NCBI RefSeq assembly: GCF_932526225.1
Contig: NC_064035.1
Span: forward strand, 16,106,469 to 16,170,468
DNA from: Nematostella vectensis
Lineage: Eukaryota > Cnidaria > Anthozoa > Actiniaria > Edwardsiidae
DNA: 64,000 nucleotides
Reading direction: 5' to 3'
Shown here: piece after piece, positions 1 to 10,600 of the stretch
Position numbering within the stretch: the stretch's first letter is position 1
How the letters are laid out: the number at the start of each line of letters is the position of its first letter
Program-made: the position numbers and the translations under genes
Notes under the pieces: generated by a model
Told to the model about the DNA's origin: nothing
What the model saw: only the letters and a program-made list of their open reading frames with translations
The model's database searches: none

Positions 1-13
1 GTTTTTTTTCCAG

Positions 14-2549
14 ATGATTCAACCTGGGGATCTCTTGTATTTCCTGACACACTTGTTACAACCTCGGCCACCGGAAGGGTATGATGTGACAATATGTTTG
101 ATATATTTGAACCATGACTGGATTTGTTCATAAGCTCGGCCCAAACTAACAGGGCAGGAAATTTACAGAAGAATATATATATATTAGAAGAAAATATAGA
201 AGAATAAGTGGATTCTACCATCTTCTCAACCCCCCCCCCCCCCCCCCCCCCCCTCACCCCCAGGCAAATTTTTAGTCACGATTTTTTATTTGATTGAATT
301 TTTCGTAGATACCTTAAGGGATTTCAAGCGGCCAGTGCCCCTGCATTTTAGAATACCACTACCATTTTTATTATTGCATGTTGCATGATAACTATCCAAC
401 TTGTTTAGGAAATTGGAGAGATGAGTGTCACAGTTGAAAAAGTGGTATGGAAAGATGAATCCTGTCTACTTGTACATGCAAACAGCCATGGTGTTGTCGA
501 CCAGGTTCCTATCGGCACCTCTGTCACAGCATACATCAACAGATCTTTGGCAACAATTGAACAGACACACTATGAATATGTTAAGGTAATGGTCATGACA
601 AGAATGTTAATGAGCCAATGTAAAATGGTGCATGTTCAAAAACATCAAAATGCAAAGATCAAAGCATTTTTAAGAACAAAAGCTGAACAGTACTCATGGA
701 TATTGTTTTATTTTCAATATTTTTCAGATCCCTGAAAAACCTTTAGACAAGCGAACATACCTCACCCTTGATGAGACAGGATATACCATCAGAAAGACTA
801 TATCACAGGGAGAGGTGAGCCTCTTGAAAAGAACCATGCACCTCATATTTGTGCCAACAAAATATAGATAAGATGTCCTACCACCTTTTCCTAAGACAAA
901 GCGACCTTGGCACAACAATTCCTTATGTCAGCTTGTTGTTCTTTGTTCAAAGATGCTAAATATCCCTTGTCTTCTGAGATAAGGACATTTACTTGTGCTG
1001 TAGGTAGTGGTCATGTCTTAAAGAAATTAGATTAACCTTAAAAGGGGATTTAACAGCTATCCCTGATACAGTGCCTACACATGAACTCACGCCTGTGATC
1101 TTAAACTGTGTTGGGCAGTCTTATATGATAGGTAGTTAGTCGCATGTGAATCTCAGGTGCACCTAGAAATCACATGACATTTTGGGTGTCGAACTACCAT
1201 GTGCTAGAGCTTTCAGCAGCAATATTCAGTGCTAACAAATCAGGCAGAAAGTTTCTTTGTCAGAAAGCGCTTATCTTCATTGAAAGATCTTATTTTTTCG
1301 TTGCTCTTTGTTTATTTTGACTTTAATTTGTCACTCAAATGGTCATGTGACTTCTCAGTGCTTCATATGTACTGCTGTATACTCATCATCCCACTCAACA
1401 TCCTCGACTCTGACTAGCCCCAAGACTTTATCTTCTAAAATATTAATATCAAACTATGCATGATCTATTTTAGGAAGTCAGAAAAACAGAAAGTCATTTC
1501 TCCCCTGAAGATTTCCAAGGATTCATATCCGAAGGTTCCAATCTTCTGATACAGCGAATAATGATAATAAAAGGTGTTCCTCCTGACATGACATTTCTTG
1601 CATTTGACTCTGAGACAAACCTCAGCATTTCATCATATGTAAGTATAATTTATATCAGCCGTACAATATAGATTTTAAACACGAGGTTCCGCTATAAAAG
1701 GGATAGTTCCTCCCACCCCTGGACTCGAATTTGCAATAATAATCAGAACACTGCCACGATAACAGTCACAAATTATATGCCTCCACGTTTTCAGTGAAAA
1801 ATTTTGCGCTATCCATTATCTAACGCTTCTGCATAAATTATTCTCGCCCCTTGATGAAAATGCTCGTATTTTAGAGCGCACAAAGCTTTGTATAGCATCA
1901 TTTTTCCTTAAATAGAATCATTTTAGGTGGACAAGTATAGGAAAAATATTTAATTTGATTTAGAATATAAAATTTGAATTTATCGCTCAGAGCAATTGTC
2001 CTGACATGTTGACTTATCAACGGCTGTTTGATAACTGATTGTTCCTGAACCCGGGGATGGGAGGAGCTTCCCCTTTTATAGCGGAACCTCGTGTTTAATG
2101 GATCGAACCACCCTTTGATGACAAAATTTATGATGAAATAAGGAACAGCTGGTGACAGTGGAAAGAGTACAGGAACTACTTAAATTTTAGTTTCAATAAT
2201 GTGCCACATCATGAATTTCCCAAATTTGCAAGCACATTTTTTCATTAAATATTGTGAATGTAAATTGTCTATATTATAAATATGTTTTTTGATGTACAGA
2301 GACCACTAGGAGAGAAGACTCAAGCAATTGGAAGTGAAGATGTAACACTTGTTGGTCTTGAGAGAACAATCCATGCAGTTGAAGAATCGCCTACAACATG
2401 GCAAGCATACTTTATGCAGGATGGGTAGGTATACAATCTAATATTATTACAAATCAATCATCGTAATTGTGACAAAGTTACCTACCACATCATAGCATAC
2501 TTATTGAGGACTGTTAAGTACACCTAATACTATTACAACCACTGCCATT

Positions 2550-2584
<35 letters not shown>

Positions 2585-4404
2585 TATTAATATTAAGTGG
2601 AGAATTCCTTGAAATACCATTAATAAATAGGTGGAGGAAAATGATCAAGAAATAATTCACTTAATATGCCAATATCTTGAAAAGTTAAGCACACTAAACC
2701 CCCATCTACACTAACAATTTTTAGTTGACATTTTTTATGTGACAACTTTGTAGATGGAGCAAAGGATGGAACAAGTCACCAATTTTAATGTGGCAACTAT
2801 AGTTGCTCAAAAACTAGCAGGTTTGCTTTTTCTCGGCAATTTAAAATTGTCACACATGAAAAATTTGCTAATGTAGATGCCAACAAATATATTGGTCAAC
2901 TAAAAGTTGTTAGTGTATATTGGGCTTAGGTTCGGATCTCAAGCCATTAGAATTCTGTTTTTACAGTCTTACAGAGAGAAACTGTACAGTCTTTCAAAGA
3001 GTACAGTTAAAATAATATTATTTTGTAAAAGTTGATAAATAACCCGACCTCGCTACATAGATATTTTCAATGGATTTATATTTATATCGTAAAATCCAGG
3101 ACCTCTCTGTAACGATCTCTCGATTTTACGATGCATTCTTTTTCTCCCGGGGCATATCGGAAAATCCAGGTTCCACTGTAGTATGAAAGCTCCTCTCCTG
3201 GGCCCATAACCTGTCAGCTTAGTACTGTATGACATATTGATTGTGGTTTGTTGGTATACATCTGGCCAGCAGGACCCAAGTGGGCTCAGGAGTAACGATG
3301 ACATTACCCTGGGCCCATAACCTGTCCGCTTAGTACTGTATGACGTGTTGATTGTGGTTTGTTGGTAGACATCTGGTCAGCAGGACCCAAGTAGGCTCAG
3401 GAGTAACGATGACATTACCCTGGGCCCATAACCTGTAGATAGCTATCTGCTTGGTATGACATGTTGATTGTGGTTTGTTGGTAGACATCTGGCCAACAGG
3501 ACCCAAGTGGGCTCAGAAGTAACGATGACATTACCCTGGGCCCATAACCTGTAGATAGCTATTTGCTTGGTATGACATGTTGATTGTGGTTTGTTGGTAG
3601 ACATCTGGCCAGCAGGACACAAGTGGGCTCAGGAGTAACGATGACACTGCCAAACATCCCCGCAGAATCGCCCAAAGAAGGTAGAAGCTATAGCCTTGAA
3701 TGATGCGTACTATGTTAGTGTACTGTAAAAATCCACGGATTATTATTTGCTTGTGTTTTGGTAGAAGCCCCTCAAGTCTCACAGCTTCCTGAGCAGAAAA
3801 TAAAACCACTGAGATGGGACGAGGATGTGCAGCTGTACTCAATATTTTTGGATCGCAAAGTAAGCAATATATTTAATTTATCTTTAATGGCCATTGAGCC
3901 CCCATCCCCCAAAATCCCTAACAAGACAGACCAACACATTCTCTTTCACTGGATAACTCCCAACTCTTAGAGTGGGGGTCGCAAAGTCGGCAAATCTCAA
4001 TGAACAAAGAGAAATTTATAGGAATATAATCTTCAATCCAGGTTGCTTTTTCCATTGAAAATTAATTAAAAAGTAGTATTTGGAAAATTTAGATCTGAAA
4101 TTGTGTCTTTTGCAGACACAAGTCAGTTGTTTAAAATCTCTTTTTGCAATTCGCGACTGGGTCATGCTAGAAACCTCTCTTTTACAGTATTTCTATTTTT
4201 CAGGCGGCTTTATCAGATGACCATGCAACCTACATGCGTCGGCACCCAGAGCTACGGGCCCTTCTAGCAGATTTCCTCCAGTTTCTCCTACTTCGAAAGC
4301 CAGACAATGTCTGCGAATTTGCTTCTGATTTCTTCTCTACTTTCTCGTCGGCCACGCCCTCAGGGCCTTCATTTGCCCAATCGTCATCCACGCCTGCACC
4401 GTGA
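14..4404 (+). CDS. CATIP: CATIP (ciliogenesis-associated TTC17-interacting protein), 5'-truncated
   Basis: Eight exons are visible: 14-78, 409-585, 728-814, 1474-1638, 2300-2424, 3601-3680, 3765-3859 and 4204-4404 (TGA). They join in phase to about 330 residues; the 5' end lies left of the window. The reading matches the CATIP (C2orf62) family as I know it: SCLLVHANSHGVVD in exon 2, DKRTYLTLDE in exon 3, FQGFISEGSNLL and PPDMTFLAFDSE in exon 4, GLERTIHAVEE..TTWQAYF in exon 5, then GHLASRTQVGSGVTM in exon 6. The C-terminal exon carries HPELRALLADFLQFLLLRKP, which resembles the RIIa/DPY30-like helical pair of axonemal proteins. In vertebrates CATIP binds TTC17 and supports actin polymerisation during ciliogenesis; that role is transferred by homology. 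Exon 6 is preceded by decayed tandem copies of itself. An AATAAA near 4923 could serve polyadenylation. Identification is firm; the first exon's frame is inferred from phase. Confidence 0.85.
1675..2098. mobile_element. MITE with TTAA ends and about 50-bp terminal inverted repeats
   Basis: The ends are inverted copies: TTAAACACGAGGTTCCGCTA at 1675 and its reverse complement ending at 2098, with similarity continuing about 50 bp inward. Each end abuts TTAA, the target-site duplication used by piggyBac-type transposases. The interior has no coding sequence. It sits in the CATIP intron between 1639 and 2299. The superfamily call is inferred from TTAA alone. Confidence 0.75.
2548..2590. repeat. 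(ATC)n microsatellite
   Basis: About twelve consecutive TCA/ATC triplets decay into TTATTA inside a CATIP intron. Confidence 0.9.
2695..2928. mobile_element. Small inverted-repeat element (MITE)
   Basis: The left end reads TAAACCCCCATCTACACTAA and the right end is its imperfect reverse complement, giving about 35 bp of terminal inverted repeat. The interior is AT-rich and non-coding. No clear target duplication was resolved. It lies in a CATIP intron. Confidence 0.65.
3190..3610 (+). repeat. Tandem array of partial CATIP exon-6 copies with their upstream intron
   Basis: A unit of 111-116 bp, made of intron sequence, an acceptor-like end and the first part of CATIP exon 6, recurs. Exon-like parts start at 3258, 3369, 3485 and, in the functional exon, 3601. 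The first copy reads GGTAT where the others keep the GGTAG acceptor. Copies 1-3 keep the codons for HLASRTQVGSGVTMTLP with a few changes, then run back into the repeat instead of the true exon end and donor at 3680. A further intron-only piece begins near 3190. Confidence 0.85.
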
Positions 4405-5740
4405 CTGGAAGCTCGTGTGGACATCCAGTGCAATGGTCACTGACGGCTTTTTCTCGCAATTCCGTTCTCCCTTCCCCTTCGAATCATTTATTGTTTATTT
4501 ATGCTTTAATGAAAATACGCAGGGAACAATCCTAGAGGAGCACGGGCTTCGCAATGCTGCATTTGAAAGTGATCGAATAATTATTCCCAACTCTTATGTG
4601 CTTGTTCATATGTCATGCAAAAAGGAATTCCTTGAGTTCAACAAATGGCCTTTTGCTCATAAGGTTGTGTCAGTTTTAAGAAAGAGAAAACGCTTCTATT
4701 TAACTAGTGTATTTGTTCAGATTAATTGCATTTCACTGTAACCTGTTAATCGAGTACATTGCCCATTTTGACAATGCATTTTTCTCGTGTATGTCTGTTG
4801 TTTTCAAATTTTCAGGGCAATTATCTCATAATTAGACCATGTTCAACCTCACTTATCTGCATTTATGGCGTCATTTATGCGTCAATATGCATCATGGACC
4901 AGGCGTCAATGGTCTATGGGTAATAAAATAATATTCACATTCCAAATTTGCAACCGTCTTGCCGTACCGTACCGTTCCATAAAGTTCCTGGTGAAATTCT
5001 TCTCTGGGGAAGTTTCAAACAAAACAGAGGTACAGCTACCCTGGTTCCAGAGAGAAGGAATGAAGGAGACTCTGAAACCAGGTTAAGGTACAGCAAATTT
5101 TAGCAAAACAACATATTGATGGGAAAGGGTGTCCTGAGTCCCGTTGATCGCAACCCAAGTCCCGAGAAATGAGGATCGTATTCACATTTAGAGTTCCAAA
5201 ATTGTCAATTTATCGGGGAAGCAAGATCTGGGACATGGATAAGAAAACTGGAATAATGATCATCCAACTAAAGAAAAACCGCTAATTCGAACTCTGATGA
5301 CTCGAACTTTCCGCTAATTTGAACCGAGTTCATTAGTTCCCTAGAGAAGAGTTTTTTTTTATGTTTTCTTTTCGTGGTTTAACATCATTTTAGCTAATCC
5401 TACCCATGACCACCTGCCCGGAGCTACCCTGGGTGGCGCTTCGCTCGTCTCGGCAGTTTGGCCGAGCGTCACTAGGCGAGAGATGTCTAGAGGCTCTGAT
5501 AACCAGGGTAGCCCGGAGCGTAAACAAGTTTAAATTCAGTTTGGCAAGCCCAAGCAAGGGCGTCTGAGGAAAAGGAGATTGGAAGCGCTTGAAGCCGAAC
5601 CCCGTTTTTTTGTTGTTTTTATTTTTTATGTTTTTCACATAAACGCTCTCCTAGAAATCGGATAAATCGAAATGTGTCTAGTTGAGGTATAAATTAACAG
5701 TGTTAGAACATATTGGTGAATATAGAGACAGTGAGAACTG

Positions 5741-5815
5741 TAGTCTGCGTAACGACTCAGAAGGAAATGTGAGAGGGACTGGGGACTCTTCTGATCCGCT
5801 ACGCAGACTAATATA
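5741..5815. mobile_element. 75-bp foldback element
   Basis: TAGTCTGCGTAACGACTCAG at the left and its near-perfect reverse complement at the right give arms of about 23 bp around a short loop. This is a minimal MITE or hairpin. Confidence 0.6.
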
Positions 5816-5822
5816 ATATTTG

Positions 5823-6010
5823 GTGACACTAGGCGATTTTGTACGCTCGTTCGAGCAAATTTCAATTGCCGGCTGAAAATCACCAGGTGTGTCTGCTGTC
5901 GCGGCGGCGAATTCGCCGGTCTCTAGACATCTGATTCGTCCGATACTGGAGAAAAAAATCGCCGTCGATTGAAGCTTAATACGAGTGCACAAAATCGCCT
6001 AATGTGTCGT
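5823..6010. mobile_element. MITE of about 190 bp
   Basis: The terminal inverted repeats contain GACACTAGGCGATTTTGT at the left and the reverse complement of a near-identical word at the right. The interior is non-coding. It lies directly after the 75-bp foldback. Confidence 0.65.
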
Positions 6011-6368
6011 AGGCTTTATGGAATGTGTGGGACAAATCTATGTAGATAAAAAAAAAAATACTTCAGACATTTTCGTCTGAAGTGCTTTAGTCAGATGTTT
6101 GTCTTGGCGATATCTTTAGAAATCCGGTCTATGTGGTTGACTATTTTATTTTAATAATTAGAAAAATAGATCATCGACCTTGATTTCTTAAATAAAATGC
6201 TGGCAAACCAGCCACTCCAGGTGGAATGGTAACCAGCCACTCCAGGTGAGTGAAATGGTAGCCAGCCATAACGCTGCCATTTTATACTTAATGTGAAGTT
6301 CACACAAAGCAGGCCCGTACCCAGGGGGGGGGGGGTGGTGCAGGGGGTGCGAGCGCACCCCCCCTTCC

Positions 6369-6399
<31 letters not shown>

Positions 6400-6404
6400 A
6401 ACGG

Positions 6405-6590
6405 CCGAAGGTCCACTTTCGGTTCTCAATGGACGTGCTATTTGTAGACAAAAGTGAAAAGCATAAGCCAGATCACTCTAGTATGTAGCCAAATCCAACA
6501 ATAAACGTCCCGTGGAGATACCGCAAAGGCATAAAACATTCCCTTTTTGTTTTTTCTGGGATGGTCAGATTTTTATCAGAGAAATCTGAT
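6405..6590 (+). repeat. Dispersed repeat, copy 1
   Basis: About 185 bp beginning GGTCCACTTTCGGTTCTCAA is closely matched by 24525-24705. Both copies are preceded by a G/C-rich tract. Shared internal words include AATAAACGTCCCGTGGAGAT. Confidence 0.75.
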
Positions 6591-7660
6591 AAAAAATCTA
6601 ATTCAAGCAAGTAACCAATATATTTTCAAACAAATATCGTTAAAAACAAATCAGACTTCATTCGTAGATTAATATTTTGAATCTATCTTGCGAATAAACC
6701 GCTGTATTTTCAATTATAAACAACAACAACAAATGGGTGGTTGATCGACATTAGCATAGAAAAGAATTTTTATCATGTATTTATGTATCCCATAGGTTGA
6801 TACTCTAGGTATCCCATAGGTCCCCCCCCCCCCCCCCCAAAAAAAAAAGGAGTTCTTATGAATCCTTTTTCAATATGGTACCTATGACTGCGCACTAACC
6901 CCCACCCCACCCCTCCACGGTGCCTGTTGGGGTATTAAGATACAAGGCCCCGTTTTTTATGCGAGACCGAGCATGTTTAGTTGTTGAATAAATCGAGCAG
7001 CGAGCACATCGAAAAATACAATGCGAACACGGCGGAAAAAAAAAAAAGCGCGAGCATGCGAGCAGATTTTTCTTGATCAAGTCAATCCATGAACGATATC
7101 TGGTAAAATCCAACTATTTTGATTGTTTGTTTTATGAAACGGTGAGACTATTGTAGTTGACATCGACATGCCCTGCATTTTCGTCATTCTGATCGACTCT
7201 TACCATGGACCAATAATTTTTAAGATGCCATAATGAGGCGAGGAAAGCTATATCTACTTGGAGGGTTCGCGAGGTCGACATACTCCCTCGATGGCTGTCT
7301 CACGCGCGGGGCTGTAATATGAGATTACGCCTATCCCTCATACTACCACTACCATACCCACGGGGGGAGGGGAAGGGAGAAAAATTCACATACGAATCGT
7401 CTAAAACGATTCCCGGACGAATCGTGCGGGTAGACTACGCATATCAAATGTACCTACGCGGAGCTCAGTAAAGCAGGTCTGTGTCTTACGCAGTTAATAA
7501 CATTACAGTCATATAACAAGTCGGTCGCTCGCCAATACTGTCCAAAACTTGATCAGGTTTCCCTATTTTGGTCCATTTTAACTGCAGACGTCAACGTATT
7601 TCTTTAAAAGTACGTGGTTCCGCGGAAACCTCGGACTGTTTTCAGTAGAGTGGATGAATC

Positions 7661-10600
7661 ATGGCTTCAAGGCATTTATTCCTTGTTGTACTCGCGGGAT
7701 TAGCTATTTTAGCCACGGCCCAAGGTAAGAGACCAGGCCAGGAATCGAGATAATTGATAAACAACAGCACTGACTTAAGTTAACATGTTAACCACACAGG
7801 TCTTTTGAATATTTTCTTGGTTGATATGCTGTATAGAAGTTAATTGTGTTTTTTTAAATGTTGTTGTTATTTCCTGTTGTGCTATTGCGTAGGCAGCAAG
7901 AGTGGATTAATTTCGCGTGACAAATTGGTTGTATTCTAGCACTCGATTGATTGAAGTCTCGCCCGCCAAAACATTCCGAGGCGTAGCCGATTTCGAATAC
8001 CTGCACAATCATTAAGGCAATTTCTAATCCGCTATAACGTTACGCTATAATCTCACGATTAAAGAAAGTCCTATGTGACATGTAAAGTTACTGGACACTC
8101 GCTAGTTTGACTATTCAAGAAGCATATATTCCATGCGTGCTGAGCGAACTGCGACCCCGAGTCCCCGGCCCTTCCAACATAACTAACAACATCCGCTAGG
8201 CAAATTAATACAGTTTGTATCATACTGCAATAACAGTGTACCTAACAGCGGTCATGTTCCCTTTTTTATTTGGTTAAGGTAAAAATGACACTAATTAATT
8301 GATAGCCGTTACAATAACAAACTAGAACTCGAGGAGACGGCTCGTGTACAAACAGATTGAAAAGATGTCGTGAATCACCAAACCTTGATAACATCAAATG
8401 ATTAGCGGAGAACAGCTTATTGAGAGAACGGGAACAACAGAGGAATAAATCTGGTGTAGCTGAATGATGATGCACTGTTCTATGGAATTTCTGACTCTGC
8501 TTGAATGCACGTTATGACATGTTTCGAGTATTACAAAGTTTGGGACCAGTGCTCTTTCCGGCTCTACTGATTTTCCTTTCAAGTACTAGCTCTTCAAGCA
8601 CTCTCTTTTTAAAGGTTTCTATTCTCTTCGTTCGCGAGACGAGGCCTGCAAGACAAGTAGATTAAGGAGTTTTAGTGAATCCCAGGCCAGTCGTGCAGGC
8701 TTGGGTGACGATAGGGTTAATTACCATACGCACAGGCTTATCTCTGAGTGGGGACTACCTTGTGTTCGCAAATTTACCTCGCTCTATGAGCGTCTGGTTT
8801 TCATTCACGCCGCGACTGGTGCGTGAACTACATGCACAAACGTCTTTTGTTACTACTGCGCGCGCCGTGACAAGTTAATCCATTGACACAAGCAAGTCTT
8901 CAAGTTGTTTGCAAAAACAATCAAGCTCTCTTGCACAGGGAAATATAAACACATTTAATTTAATGTCCTTGACGCCCTGTGTCATGATTGCGACAAGAGC
9001 TCATTTTGTTTTTAGCTCATTAGTCCGGCACTATCGTTAATGTACACCTTACGAGGTTACCGTTCTGTGGAAGTGACCTTTGTGTTTTTTTCGCGCATCC
9101 CTAAGGGCTATGTATGTGATTAAAAGGGGCGTCAAGGGTTGCACGTGCGGTATTGGCTACTACTTTTTGCTCTATTATGCAGTAAATCGCTGCATACTTG
9201 TGGTAGTCATTTAAAACTGGAAAACCCCGCTGTGTCTAGTGTTTGTTCTCATATCTTAAATTATTGCATAATTAAAAATGGTAAATTGTGGTGGGATTTC
9301 TAATGCAGCATTGCACTGGGTTTTACGTCTCCTGTAAATAACCGGACGAAAATATGTTGCGTTGCTATCATTCATTATTGCCCTGTGTATGTCGGCCAAA
9401 ATAGTCGATTTTTTGTGTTGTTACATGCGACATTTTGTTTCTGTGTGGTATATTTGCTAAATACCCTAAGGCGGCATTGCTAAATGCCTAATAGGCCTGG
9501 CTTCAGCAGATATGCCACTTCCAAAGCTTTTGGTATGTAGCTCTGTAATTCGTTCACTTTAGTGGTGTCTTGAATGTTAAGGACTGCGCCTTCTCTAGCC
9601 TTACGCGGTTATTTCTTTCTCTGTGTATTGTGAGCGACTACTTGTATAGCTGTGGGAGGATTGTGGCTTTTTGGGGAAGCCGACACGATGATGCTTCTGT
9701 CCCAGCTGGAAGCTTCTGTATGTGTAACCCAGACGTACTTAATCAACACCAGACGAACCACTACTGTAGAGGGTCGGTTCAATGTGGTCGCCTTAATGTG
9801 CGAAAAATTGATCTGATTTTATTTGATTTGATACGGGTGCTGATAAGTGATATTGTGAAGTGTTTGTCTTTATTTGACATGTTGAATCTAAATCCCCGTG
9901 GACAGCTAGCATTGTTAGATACAATAACATTAACAATAAAAATAAAATAACCAGTTTGCCAAATTTGTCAAGCATTTTTCATATAGATTCTGATAGCTAT
10001 TTACTTGATACTAAAATGCTAAAATAAACATTTTGTATCATAGAATAAAAGGAGTGGATTTGAGTCTCCTCAACACTGAGCTAAATCGTTTTCTATACGA
10101 GGCTTATGGCCGTGGTGAATGTACGCACTTGAGTTCAACACACATCCTGGGAGATGTGTATATTAACAGCAGGACCAATCACAGGAGATGGTCACTCTGC
10201 AGCTGGAGACCTTTTAAAATATCTAATTCCCAACATTTCACCCCTTAGCGGCTTTTGCCTCCTGCCGAACAAGGATCCAGTATGAACACTTCCCCCGATC
10301 GTACACATTACATGAACAAAAGCAGTTCTAGCGGAGTTCACAAACGCTTCGGGACACTACGGGAATAGTGTCTAAATAGTGTCTAGTGTCTAAAGAGAGG
10401 TTCGGAGGGGCCCTTTCTTAGCACTAAAAAATACGGTGAATACTTCGGACATTATCCAAAATATGAGATAAAGTATCATACGAATGGCCGTACTTCTAGA
10501 ATAGACGGTTATGCAGAGTGACGTTGATTCGCTGGGGGGTTAGACAATTAGGTCAAGTGGAATTGCTGAGATGTTTGAGAAATGACTAATACAAATACAT

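Larger units (their letters stand above)
4405..7660. other. Intergenic region between CATIP and the vWA-TSP1 gene
   Basis: No convincing exon was found. It holds the CATIP 3' UTR, foldback elements at about 5741-5815 and 5823-6010, further GGTAGC/CCAGGGTAG inverted motifs between about 5030 and 5515, homopolymer runs near 6328, 6360 and 6820, a short CA run near 6385, one copy of a dispersed repeat at 6405-6590, and the promoter of the next gene. Short open frames here show no family similarity or splice context. Confidence 0.6.

Noticed and set aside
586-735. Extension of the CATIP exon-2 frame past 585
   Set aside because: A good donor (AAG|GTAATG) and the next in-phase exon at 728 show this is intron.
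8675-8878. Small open frame in the first intron of the vWA-TSP1 gene
   Set aside because: No family similarity and no splice sites in phase with the flanking exons.
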